Part shown: positions 27,007-34,374 of the stretch, piece after piece
Layout: the number at the start of each line of letters is the position of its first letter
Position numbering within the stretch: the first letter of the stretch is position 1
NCBI GenBank assembly: GCA_025963465.1
Contig: JAOQAP010000249.1
Coordinates: forward strand, 1 to 36,607
Origin: Flavipsychrobacter sp.
Lineage (GTDB): Bacteria; Bacteroidota; Bacteroidia; Chitinophagales; Chitinophagaceae
Reading direction: 5' to 3'
DNA: 36,607 nucleotides
Made by a program: the position numbers and the translations under genes
Notes under the pieces: generated by a model
What the model was told of the DNA's origin: nothing
Databases searched by the model: none
The model's input: only the letters and a program-made list of their open reading frames with translations

Positions 27007-27083
27007 AGGCTATAAAGATACTAATGGAAAACGACAAAACACCCCACATAAATGTGCGGAAATTATTTTATCTGTTCCTTAAC

Positions 27084-27428
27084 TTACAGTGTATTATCTT
27101 CTTTTGGGAAGATGATGAAAGGCTTGTGTTTTTTGGCTGCCTCAAAATCCATACTGGCATATGAAACAATAATCACAGTATCTCCGACAGATATTTTACG
27201 TGCTGCAGGGCCATTCATACAGATCATACCCGAGCCTCTTGTACCCTTTATAATATAAGTATCCAGGCGGGAGCCATTGTCAATACTTAACACACTTACT
27301 TTCTCATTTTCTATCATATTGGCTGCATCCATCAGATCTTCATCTATAGTGATACTGCCTATATAATTAAGGTTAGCTTCGGTGATCTTTACCCTATGTA
27401 TTTTAGACTTTAATACTTCTATCTGCAT
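27084..27428 (-). CDS. panD: Aspartate 1-decarboxylase PanD
   Basis: PanD makes beta-alanine from L-aspartate for pantothenate and coenzyme A synthesis. It is a pyruvoyl enzyme made by self-cleavage of a proenzyme. The 114 residues have the cleavage site YIGS, between Gly24 and Ser25, within [15 protein letters not shown]. The catalytic-fold motifs are [36 protein letters not shown] and VIIVSYASM. The length and motif order are normal. It heads the minus-strand unit and is divergent from the histidine kinase gene. A TACCTTTG promoter element ends 7 bases before the ATG, which suggests a leaderless or nearly leaderless transcript. Confidence 0.96.
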   Translation of the reverse strand: MQIEVLKSKIHRVKITEANLNYIGSITIDEDLMDAANMIENEKVSVLSIDNGSRLDTYIIKGTRGSGMICMNGPAARKISVGDTVIIVSYASMDFEAAKKHKPFIIFPKEDNTL

Positions 27429-27435
27429 AGCGGCG

Positions 27436-27443
27436 CAAAGGTA
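27436..27443 (-). promoter_or_regulatory. Candidate -7 promoter element of panD
   Basis: TACCTTTG on the minus strand matches the Bacteroidota -7 consensus TAnnTTTG exactly. No TTTG is seen at the -33 position. It ends 7 bases before the panD ATG, so transcription would begin at or next to the start codon. Confidence 0.5.
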
Positions 27444-27583
27444 AGTCGTTTAGTTGATTTCTTGATTATGGCATCATTCTTAAAAATAATATCAGCTAAA
27501 TTTCTGTACTTACCATCTTGCTTTGCTCCCTTGCAGGAATGTTAAATAAGGTTAAACGGAGTAATATGTTGATCTTTGCATAT

Positions 27584-27591
27584 TACATTTG
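27584..27591 (+). promoter_or_regulatory. Candidate -7 promoter element of the histidine kinase gene
   Basis: TACATTTG matches TAnnTTTG exactly and ends 6 bases before the ATG at 27598. A -33 TTTG is missing. The position implies a leaderless transcript, if the element is used. Confidence 0.5.
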
Positions 27592-27597
27592 TAATGT

Positions 27598-28923
27598 ATG
27601 ACGGGAATTAAAAAAACTAAACTACAACGTATAAAATGGTTGCTGCTTATCAGCCAGGTAGTGCTGCTGCTGTTTACTGCGCAATGGATGGTCAGCCAGT
27701 ATAATGATCAGCAGGCGCAGCTGAAAAAGAACCTTGTCAAATTATTCACCGACGTACAGCGAAATATTGCTGACTCACTGGTGCTCGCACATATAGAACC
27801 TGCATTCATCAACAAGGCTGCTGCAATCAAAGAACCCGGACAGTGCTGTGAAACCGACTCTGATGCATATACAAATGTGGCTTTATCATCTCAAGGCATT
27901 CACCGCTTATTAAGTGGTACTCCTATTTCAAAAGCAGACGAAAAAAGGTTATTCAACCTGGATACGACCATTTTTAATGAAATGTTTATCAGCGAGATGA
28001 AACATAATGGCTGGAACTTCCAGTCGGAATGGATCAATAGTACTGATAGCAATAGTAAAGGACAAAGGGCAATATTCATTCAGAGCAATTTCTTTACTAA
28101 TGCAAATGGTATAGTAATAGATAATTACAACTGGTACCTGCTCGGGAAGCTATTACCCCAATTATGTTTTGTGCTGATATTGCTGGTACTCACGGGGGCC
28201 GCGTCATGGATCACCTACAGAAGCCTGCAGGCACAAATAAAGCTTAGCCAGCTGAAAGATGACTTCATCAGCAATATGTCTCATGAGTTGAAAACACCAA
28301 TAGCCACAGTGAAAGTAGCGCTCGAAGCACTGAACAACTATAATGTAATAGATAATCCTAAAGTAAACAGGGAATACCTGGGCATGGCCACTGCAGAGAT
28401 GGACAGGCTGGAACTACTGGCTACAAGGGTACTGAACACATCGCTGCTGGAAACCGGCAAAATGTACCTGCAAAAGGAAAGCTACGACCTTAAAAAACTA
28501 GTAGACGAAGTAGTGCAGAATATGCAGCTGCGCCTGCAACAACATAATGCAACGATCTCTTTCCGTTCATCGGGCAATAATTTCCTGATACCTGTAGATA
28601 AACTGCATACCCAGGGCGTACTGGTGAACCTGCTGGACAATAGTCTAAAATATGGCGTATCTCCTGTTCATATACAAATAGACCTCACAGAAAGTAACGG
28701 TGCCGTAAAGCTCACTCTCTGTGATAATGGCCCCGGCATACCGGAGGAATACCGCGAAAAAGTATTTGAAAAATTCTTCAGGGTGCCTACAGGCAACAGG
28801 CATAATACAAAAGGATATGGGCTGGGCCTTAGTTATGCAGCACAAGTAATGCGCCAACACAATGGAAGCATTAATGTAAATAATGTTGCCGAAGGCGGAT
28901 GTATGTTCACACTTACTTTTTAG
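27598..28923 (+). CDS. Two-component sensor histidine kinase
   Basis: A 441-residue membrane sensor kinase. One helix lies at about residues 14-30 and a second at about 180-204. A periplasmic sensor region of roughly 150 residues lies between them and resembles no named domain that I can recognise. The HisKA segment follows (DDFISNMSHELKTPIATVKVALEAL) with the phospho-accepting His229. The ATPase domain shows the N box NLLDNSLKYG, the G1 box LCDNGPGIPEEYREKVFEKFFR and the G2 box KGYGLGLSYAAQVM. There is no HAMP domain between the second helix and HisKA. The response regulator gene begins 66 bases downstream, so the two form a pair. The signal sensed is unknown. Confidence 0.95.
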   Translation: MTGIKKTKLQRIKWLLLISQVVLLLFTAQWMVSQYNDQQAQLKKNLVKLFTDVQRNIADSLVLAHIEPAFINKAAAIKEPGQCCETDSDAYTNVALSSQGIHRLLSGTPISKADEKRLFNLDTTIFNEMFISEMKHNGWNFQSEWINSTDSNSKGQRAIFIQSNFFTNANGIVIDNYNWYLLGKLLPQLCFVLILLVLTGAASWITYRSLQAQIKLSQLKDDFISNMSHELKTPIATVKVALEALNNYNVIDNPKVNREYLGMATAEMDRLELLATRVLNTSLLETGKMYLQKESYDLKKLVDEVVQNMQLRLQQHNATISFRSSGNNFLIPVDKLHTQGVLVNLLDNSLKYGVSPVHIQIDLTESNGAVKLTLCDNGPGIPEEYREKVFEKFFRVPTGNRHNTKGYGLGLSYAAQVMRQHNGSINVNNVAEGGCMFTLTF

Positions 28924-28989
28924 ATAACACAATAGATCCATTATCAAGAAGGGAACTGTTTATAGCCCCTCTTTAAGTATTAATGCCGT

Positions 28990-29682
28990 ATGAAAAAAAA
29001 GGTGCTGTATATAGAAGATGAATCTTACCTGGCGCGCATAGTGAAAGACACACTTGAGCTGAAAGGTTATGAAGTACTACATAAAAAAGATGGTATTCAT
29101 CTTGCGGATGCGATCAGCAGCTTTTCACCTGATATCTGCCTGCTTGACGTGATGCTGCCACATATAGATGGTTTTACGCTTGCCAATCATATCCGAAACA
29201 TAAACACTAACCTGCCTATCATATTCCTTACAGCACGTACACAAACAGACGACCTGGTAAAAGGCTTTTCTTCCGGCGGTACCGACTACCTGAAAAAACC
29301 GTTCAGCATGGAAGAACTGATAGTGCGGATAGATAACCAGCTAAAAATAATGAACAGGGATGCCTCTGCCCTACAGTCATTACCGGATGAAGTGGTACTG
29401 AAACAATTCAGGTTCTATCCCGGTCGTTTTGAGTTACATACACCATCTGGAATTGTGAAGTTATCCAATCGTGAATCACAGATATTGGGTATGCTGTGCG
29501 CACATACCAATAACACGGTAGACCGCAGGGCATTACTGAACATGGTATGGGGTGATGATTCCTTTTTCAATTCCCGCAACCTGGACGTATACATCAGGAA
29601 GCTTAGAGGGTATTTTTCAGGGGCAGAGGGAATAGAGATCGTCACCTTAAAAGGCAAGGGTTATCACTTCGTAGTGAGTTAG
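28990..29682 (+). CDS. OmpR/PhoB-family response regulator
   Basis: A 230-residue regulator, the partner of the kinase just upstream. The receiver domain (residues 1 to about 118) has the acidic pocket E9-D10, the phospho-accepting Asp53 in CLLDVMLPHIDG, the conserved Thr in IIFLTART and Lys103 in YLKKPF. The C-terminal winged-helix DNA-binding domain (about residues 135-230) has the usual LSNRESQILGMLCAHTNNTVDRRALLNMVWGDD and NLDVYIRKLRGYF, ending in VTLKGKGYHFVVS. Target genes are unknown; the nearest downstream gene, DUF3276, has its own promoter and need not belong to its regulon. Confidence 0.95.
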   Translation: MKKKVLYIEDESYLARIVKDTLELKGYEVLHKKDGIHLADAISSFSPDICLLDVMLPHIDGFTLANHIRNINTNLPIIFLTARTQTDDLVKGFSSGGTDYLKKPFSMEELIVRIDNQLKIMNRDASALQSLPDEVVLKQFRFYPGRFELHTPSGIVKLSNRESQILGMLCAHTNNTVDRRALLNMVWGDDSFFNSRNLDVYIRKLRGYFSGAEGIEIVTLKGKGYHFVVS

Positions 29683-29789
29683 TTACATGCTTTTAGCAAC
29701 TTTATTGCCATCTATCCCTTAATACATAATAATATATTAAATTCAGAGAGCAAGTATTTTCAATTCATACCATAATTCATTGGAAATAA

Positions 29790-29820
29790 TTTGGATACTT
29801 CACGTCTTTAATTAAATTTG
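29790..29820 (+). promoter_or_regulatory. Full Bacteroidota-type promoter of the DUF3276 gene
   Basis: TTTG (29790-29793), 19 bases, then TAAATTTG (29813-29820) fits the published Bacteroidota consensus TTTG-N19-21-TAnnTTTG at every fixed base. Transcription should begin near 29825-29828, after the GTG at 29820, so translation must start later, at the GTG at 29850. Confidence 0.8.
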
Positions 29821-29849
29821 TGTCATATTACTCACTAAAAACAGAAATT

Positions 29850-30326
29850 GTGGCGTACGAAAACAAAAACTTTGGAGATAATCGTGGCGAGAACCGTGGC
29901 GAGAACCGTAATGAAAGTTTATTCAGCAAACGCATAAAAGCAGGTAAAAGAAGGACTTACTTTTTTGATGTTCGCTCAACACGTGGGAATGATTACTTCA
30001 TCACCATCACAGAAAGCAAAAAGCGTTTTGATGATAACGGATATGACAGGCATAAGATGTTCCTGTACAAAGAAGATTTTAACAAGTTCCTGGCCGGTCT
30101 TACAGATACCATTAATTATGTAAAGACAGACCTGATGCCTGATTTTGATTTTGACGCGTTCAATCACGACCAGGAAAATGAGGATGGCTCCCCTATGTCG
30201 TCTGTAGAAGGCGAAGCTGCTGAGGTAAGTGAAACTACTGAAGTGTCTGAGCCAATTACTATGTCTGCAGTATCTGAAGTAGCTGGCATCAATGACAATT
30301 CCAGTGTAGATGACTGGAAGATGTAA
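29850..30326 (+). CDS. PUR-alpha-like protein, DUF3276 family
   Basis: A 158-residue protein of the Bacteroidota-specific DUF3276 family, related to the PUR nucleic-acid-binding repeat of PUR-alpha. The core domain is ESLFSKRIKAGKRRTYFFDVRSTRGNDYFITITESKKRF through KMFLYKEDFNKFLAGL, roughly residues 22-90. It is preceded by a polar repeat (GDNRGENRGENRNE) and followed by a long acidic tail rich in Glu, Ser and Val. RNA or single-stranded DNA binding is inferred from the fold. The start is GTG 29850, because the promoter's -7 element covers the longer reading's GTG at 29820. A strong terminator follows at 30350, so it is a single-gene unit. Confidence 0.88.
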   Translation: MAYENKNFGDNRGENRGENRNESLFSKRIKAGKRRTYFFDVRSTRGNDYFITITESKKRFDDNGYDRHKMFLYKEDFNKFLAGLTDTINYVKTDLMPDFDFDAFNHDQENEDGSPMSSVEGEAAEVSETTEVSEPITMSAVSEVAGINDNSSVDDWKM

Positions 30327-30349
30327 TCCAGAAAAACACCAACATATGT

Positions 30350-30390
30350 AAAGCCCCTTTACGATCAACGTAAAGGGGCTTTCTTTTTTG
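30350..30390 (+). terminator. Rho-independent terminator of the DUF3276 gene
   Basis: AAAGCCCCTTTACG (30350-30363) and CGTAAAGGGGCTTT (30369-30382) form a perfect 14-bp stem with loop ATCAA, followed by CTTTTTTG. On the other strand the same hairpin has only a short T-run, but it could also help to end the convergent GT4 gene. Confidence 0.92.
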
Positions 30391-30398
30391 TAATGAAC

Positions 30399-31634
30399 TT
30401 ATTTACCGGATAACTTTAGCTTGCTGTATCGTGCCAAAGCGATGGCCCTTGAATATAGCATGGCAGAAAATGAAAGAGTGATTTCAGGGACCGGTGTATT
30501 CTTTTCAGGTATGTGAGCTATTACATCAAGGTACCTGTCAAGACATACCTGCATGGTAAATTCCATTTCGGCCAGCTTCCTTGAAGCTACAGCCCGTTTA
30601 TCTTTAGGTACTGCAGCTATGTCATTGATCTTGGCTATAGCATCAGCTATATCACCTACTTCAAATACCCTGTAACAGTCGCTGGCCAAAGCATGATGCT
30701 CATAATCTTCTATGCCACTTACCCTTGTACCCACCACACTGCAACCTGCAGCAAGCGCTTCCATCATCGCTATTGGGGTACCTTCAAAATCAGAAGTGAG
30801 TATCAGTATATCTGACACCGCCAAATGGCGGGCAACTTCCTGCTGCGACAACCATCCCCAAAAGGTAACACGGTCTGACAGCCCTGCATCTTTAAGCCCT
30901 TGCTCAAGAGTAGTTCGTGCTGTTGCCCCATCCCCTATAATATCTAAATGAAATTTAGTATTATTCTTTGCCAGTTCCACTGCTATTTTTAGCAGGTCAC
31001 CTGTTCTTTTCTGGTAATTACTGATGCGCCCTACATATACAAGGCGTAGTGTATCATTGCTATTATAGTTGCTTGGGTGTGTAGTTGCCAATGCGATGCC
31101 ACACGGTATGGTATATAAATGCTTCGGAGAAAATGCAGGCACTAGTTCCTTTACTATTCTGCTCACCCGTTTAGACACACAGACAAGTATATCTATACGG
31201 CTATGATATTTTGCCGCAAGATTGTAATAATGCTTTTCATCGGCATGCAGTACTCCTACTACAGGATATGACCCATAGAGTGCTGTTGCTGCATCCCATG
31301 TGGGTGCGCTATCAGAAAGGATAACGGGAGTACCTGCAGGCAATCGGGCCAACAGTTTCTTATATACATAGGCACGGTATTCATCCGTACCAAATTCAAA
31401 TTCATATCCTGCACTACTTTTTATGACATTTACCTTATTACCATCTTTAGCCAAAAGCTGCAGCATGGTCTCCTTTCCTTTCGCTGAAAAAAACTCCTTT
31501 ACCGGTTCTACCGTGATGAAGTAAATTGTATGCCCTTTTGAGGCCAGCGTTATTGCAGCGTCTGCCATCCACCTGGTTACCCCACCCCTGTGGTAGGGAT
31601 GGCACAAAAATGCTATTCTTCTTTTTTCTGTCAT
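30399..31634 (-). CDS. GT4-family glycosyltransferase beside the lasso-peptide genes
   Basis: A 411-residue GT-B glycosyltransferase of family 4. The N-terminal domain starts RIAFLCHPYHRGGVTRWMADAA, with the glycine-rich acceptor loop. The C-terminal domain has LRLVYVGRISNYQKR, FHLDIIGDGATARTTLEQ, VTFWGWLSQQEVARHL, and the donor-binding EX7E form SDFEGTPIAMMEALAAG. No signal peptide is present, so it is cytoplasmic. It is divergent from the B1 (PqqD-like) gene of the lasso locus by 165 bases and is followed by the terminator near 30382. It may modify the lasso peptide or may be an unrelated envelope enzyme; only the position supports the first option. A TAATTTTG element at 31655-31648 could be its -7 promoter box. 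Confidence 0.85.
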   Translation of the reverse strand: MTEKRRIAFLCHPYHRGGVTRWMADAAITLASKGHTIYFITVEPVKEFFSAKGKETMLQLLAKDGNKVNVIKSSAGYEFEFGTDEYRAYVYKKLLARLPAGTPVILSDSAPTWDAATALYGSYPVVGVLHADEKHYYNLAAKYHSRIDILVCVSKRVSRIVKELVPAFSPKHLYTIPCGIALATTHPSNYNSNDTLRLVYVGRISNYQKRTGDLLKIAVELAKNNTKFHLDIIGDGATARTTLEQGLKDAGLSDRVTFWGWLSQQEVARHLAVSDILILTSDFEGTPIAMMEALAAGCSVVGTRVSGIEDYEHHALASDCYRVFEVGDIADAIAKINDIAAVPKDKRAVASRKLAEMEFTMQVCLDRYLDVIAHIPEKNTPVPEITLSFSAMLYSRAIALARYSKLKLSGK

Positions 31635-31647
31635 TATTTATCGCTTT

Positions 31648-31655
31648 CAAAATTA
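31648..31655 (-). promoter_or_regulatory. Possible -7 promoter element of the GT4 gene
   Basis: TAATTTTG on the minus strand matches TAnnTTTG and ends 13 bases before the ATG at 31634. The -33 TTTG is missing, so the call is weak. Confidence 0.35.
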
Positions 31656-31799
31656 TAACTAAAACAACATAAAAACGGCTATAGTAGCGCAAAAGCAGCT
31701 AATACACACAAAATCCTGCACTATGGGGATGATTAGTTGTAAAAATGTTTTTTAAGAATGCAATAACTGTCCCATATTTGCAGTCAGATAAATGGGAAA

Positions 31800-32096
31800 A
31801 TGGCCAACACTGATATTATTACACCGGATACTGTAGTCGTGAGAAACGATAAAAAATTTATTACCAGCCCTATCGGTGATGAAATTGTCATGATGAGTAT
31901 TGAAAGCGGCAACTATATTGGTATCAATGAAGTAGCCAGTACTATATGGAAGAAACTTGAAACACCCCTAACAGTAAAAGACCTCGTTACCTACCTTTTG
32001 GCTTCCTACGATATAGGAGAGAAAGAGTGTGAAGAGAAGACAATCGCACACTTAGATGACATGCTGAAGAAAAACATGATCAGCATTGTTCCGTAG
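31800..32096 (+). CDS. PqqD-like leader-peptide-binding protein (lasso B1, RRE)
   Basis: A 98-residue PqqD-family protein, the RiPP recognition element that binds the leader of a precursor peptide and presents it to the peptidase B2. The sequence shows the winged-helix pattern of the family: VVRNDKKFITSPIGDEIVMMSIESGNYIGINEVASTIWKKLETPLTVKDLVTYLL, then CEEKTIAHLDDMLKKNMI. It is a free-standing protein, as in the split B1/B2 lasso systems, while E. coli McjB has both parts fused. It is on the plus strand, convergent with the precursor gene, whereas the other processing genes are on the minus strand. A degenerate promoter box CATATTTG is at 31773-31780. The ATG at 31800 gives the normal family length. 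Confidence 0.88.
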   Translation: MANTDIITPDTVVVRNDKKFITSPIGDEIVMMSIESGNYIGINEVASTIWKKLETPLTVKDLVTYLLASYDIGEKECEEKTIAHLDDMLKKNMISIVP

Positions 32097-32141
32097 GTTA
32101 ATGATTAACAATCAACTCTTTGGCCATTAATAAACACAAAT

Positions 32142-32176
32142 AAAAATTCGGAAATTTCTATTGAAATTCCCGAATT
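32142..32176 (-). terminator. Terminator of the lasso precursor transcript
   Basis: On the minus strand AATTCGGGAATTTC (32176-32163) pairs with GAAATTTCCGAATT (32158-32145) over 14 positions with one A-C mismatch and a 4-base loop. A T-rich run follows. The opposite strand has no T-run. It would end transcription 50 bases past the precursor stop codon. Confidence 0.65.
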
Positions 32177-32225
32177 AATGCTATTAATATGTAGTTAAAC
32201 TAGTATAGTATATTTATGCAGTAGC

Positions 32226-32369
32226 TTAGCTTAAAGTACCAGCAGGGCCACCATCATCTCCAGGATTAGTACTACCAAGAGTATTCTCGTTAATAGAAAG
32301 AACAGTGATTTTTGGATCAGACCATGACTTTTTTATAACTGTGATAGCTTCTTTTCTTGCTTTTTCCAT
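32226..32369 (-). CDS. Lasso-peptide precursor (leader 31, core 16 residues)
   Basis: A 47-residue peptide from the ATG at 32369. Leader residues 1-31 contain WSDPKITVL, which fits the YxxP-type motif that lasso leaders use to bind B1, with Trp for Tyr. Thr30 sits at position -2 from the cut, as lasso leader peptidases require. The predicted core is GSTNPGDDGGPAGTLS: Gly1 provides the amine, and Asp8 (or Asp7) provides the side chain for an 8- or 7-residue ring. The tail is only eight residues and has no aromatic or large basic residue, so the usual steric plug is absent. The C-terminal Ser16 is the residue that lasso-associated HPr-like kinases phosphorylate. The longer reading from 32441 is rejected because it would start upstream of the predicted transcription start. 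Genes for B1, B2 and cyclase surround it. Confidence 0.8.
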   Translation of the reverse strand: MEKARKEAITVIKKSWSDPKITVLSINENTLGSTNPGDDGGPAGTLS

Positions 32370-32401
32370 GTTGGTAATATTATGAAGATTGATTTCAAGT
32401 G

Positions 32402-32432
32402 TAAAATTACAAAAAAAATTGTAAAAACCAAA
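32402..32432 (-). promoter_or_regulatory. Promoter of the lasso precursor gene
   Basis: On the minus strand TTTG (32432-32429), exactly 19 bases, then TAATTTTA (32409-32402) fits the Bacteroidota consensus except for the last base. Transcription would start near 32396, giving a leader of about 27 bases before the ATG at 32369. A second -7-like box, TATGTTTG (32456-32449), lacks a -33 partner. Confidence 0.55.
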
Positions 32433-32472
32433 CCTGTTCAAAGACTTGCAAACATATATTTTTTTAAAATTT

Positions 32473-34365
32473 CTATTCCGAAAATATATATTTGTTATCC
32501 TTTAGCAATTGCAGGAAAACACATGCAATAACGCCTTGGATGATCCTGATACCCGCTATTTCATGTGGTTTCGTCACGCCGGCAATAGGCTTCAGTCCAT
32601 CAATATTGCTTACGATTTTGTTTTTATCTATGTATTTTGATACAAAAGTATCGCTATCGGAGTGAATAATTTTATTAACAAATTGTTTATTTTTTAAGAT
32701 TCGGTTTATGTAATCAGGAGAATAGGCAAGTTTATCTTTGCGCCATTGTATCTCTTTCGGCAATATCCCTTCCATAGCCCGCCTTACCAGGCTCCTCTTT
32801 ACGCCACCTACCACAAATTGCTTTACAGGGACATTCAGCATGAATTCGTTGATCTTTCTGTCAAAAAGGGGTAATTCGCACCTCATACCAAACCGTTCAT
32901 TGCGGTTGGCAAACTTACCCATAGTGCGGCTTACGTATCCGGATGCTATATAACCGGCCATAAATAAGCTATTATCTATTGTATCACTAAAATCAAGCTG
33001 GCCTTTGTACCCATTTACGAATGTATCTTCCAAGGGAGTATAATGCAGCCAGTTTACCCTTTTCCTGTGTTTGATGGAACTAAACAGCTTAAAAGCCCCG
33101 GTATGTGCAATTACTTCTTTTTTGAGTATTCGAAGGAACGGACGCTTTTCATTGCTGCTAAATTGTTGCAGTAATTCAATAGCGTCTGTTAATTTCAGAT
33201 CGCTTACCATTTGATAAATGGCTGTGGACCCGGGATGAGATACCAGGAAATCACCGCCATACCCGGAAAAGAAGGTCCTTATATTTTTTGCCTGTGCAGC
33301 CTCACATATTGCCCTATCCATGTAGAAAAAAGCATTAGGAAAAGTTTCTTCTATATCAGATGCAAGTTCCAGACCACTGAAAGGCCCGATATCATTAGCT
33401 GCTACATATACCTGTTCCAGGTTGCTGATATGGTCACCCACTATCTTTATGTACTTACGCTCATCCAGTTCTATACCGGAATGGCCAGCTGGCAACACAG
33501 ACGAAAACGCATATAACGGTTTGTTTCTTTTTTTAAGGATACTACCTGCTATACAGGCTATTGATGAAGAATCCAGCCCCCCGCTTAAACTTATACCCAC
33601 CGGCAGGTCTGTATTCATTCTGTTTTCAACGGCCTGTATCATCAGTTCGCAAAGGCATTCAGCCCAGTCGGCATCTTTTTTGAAATTATAGGTTCCTGTT
33701 TTTTCAGGTTTCCAATATTGTTGCTTTCGCAGTCCTTTGCTGTCGATAGTCAATTTATTGCCGCCGCATAAGGCAAACACTTCATTATTATAAGTCCCTG
33801 ATTGATCAGACTGGAGAAAAAAGTATTCTATCAGCGATTCGGGATTGAATACATTGGGTGTTTTTTTAACACTGAGCACTCCCTTCATTTCACTCGCAAA
33901 AACGAACATTTCAGGGCTATCATAGTAAAACAGTGATCTGCTCCCCATATGATCTGTTACCGCATGTAATACGTGCTGCTCCTTATCCCATATCACAAAT
34001 GCATACTCCCCATCCAAATGGTTCTGGAAATCATTGCCCCACTTTTTATAAGCAGCAAGTATAAGCAGGCTATCGGGATAAGTACTTCTTTGCTCCTTCT
34101 CAATATTCAGGTTGCTAAACAGTTCATCCCTGTTATGAAGGCTTGCATCAGCAGCTATTACAAGGTTTCCGTCTTCATAAGGTTGTCTTTCGTGTCGTTG
34201 CTCCGGAGATACAATAAACTGGTGATGGCCAATAAATCCTTGTTGCCACTTCCATATGGCCCTACCATCAATAGCCCTGTGTTTCAGTGCGTGCTGCATT
34301 GAAACAATATCTGCCATCATTGACACAGGATATTTTTTATATATTATACCAAAAATGGCACTCAT
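32473..34365 (-). CDS. Lasso cyclase, asparagine-synthetase-like (C protein)
   Basis: A 630-residue homolog of class B asparagine synthetase, acting as the ATP-dependent enzyme that closes the lasso macrolactam by adenylating the ring Asp/Glu and letting Gly1 attack. The N-terminal domain (about 1-200) has the glutaminase fold but begins Met-Ser-Ala; the catalytic Cys2 of true asparagine synthetases is missing, so it cannot release ammonia from glutamine. The synthetase domain has the pyrophosphatase loop S259-LSGGLDSSS and the conserved FFSGYGGDFLVS. The C-terminal part (RCELPLFDRKINEFML, LPKEIQWRKDKLAYSPD) also fits the family. The gene begins 9 bases after B2 and ends 104 bases before the precursor start. 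The context and lost Cys argue for cyclase over asparagine synthesis. Confidence 0.92.
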   Translation of the reverse strand: MSAIFGIIYKKYPVSMMADIVSMQHALKHRAIDGRAIWKWQQGFIGHHQFIVSPEQRHERQPYEDGNLVIAADASLHNRDELFSNLNIEKEQRSTYPDSLLILAAYKKWGNDFQNHLDGEYAFVIWDKEQHVLHAVTDHMGSRSLFYYDSPEMFVFASEMKGVLSVKKTPNVFNPESLIEYFFLQSDQSGTYNNEVFALCGGNKLTIDSKGLRKQQYWKPEKTGTYNFKKDADWAECLCELMIQAVENRMNTDLPVGISLSGGLDSSSIACIAGSILKKRNKPLYAFSSVLPAGHSGIELDERKYIKIVGDHISNLEQVYVAANDIGPFSGLELASDIEETFPNAFFYMDRAICEAAQAKNIRTFFSGYGGDFLVSHPGSTAIYQMVSDLKLTDAIELLQQFSSNEKRPFLRILKKEVIAHTGAFKLFSSIKHRKRVNWLHYTPLEDTFVNGYKGQLDFSDTIDNSLFMAGYIASGYVSRTMGKFANRNERFGMRCELPLFDRKINEFMLNVPVKQFVVGGVKRSLVRRAMEGILPKEIQWRKDKLAYSPDYINRILKNKQFVNKIIHSDSDTFVSKYIDKNKIVSNIDGLKPIAGVTKPHEIAGIRIIQGVIACVFLQLLKDNKYIFSE

Positions 34366-34374
34366 AATAGCTCT

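Noticed and set aside
32226-32369. Precursor of another RiPP class (graspetide or lanthipeptide)
   Set aside because: No ATP-grasp ligase, LanB/LanM or radical SAM maturase is nearby, the core has no Cys, and B1, B2 and cyclase together define lasso synthesis.
32370-32441. Longer lasso precursor of 71 residues starting at 32441
   Set aside because: The extra 24 residues (MNRFGFYNFFCNF...) overlap the promoter boxes at 32402-32432 and carry no leader-like motif; the ATG at 32369 gives a normal precursor length.
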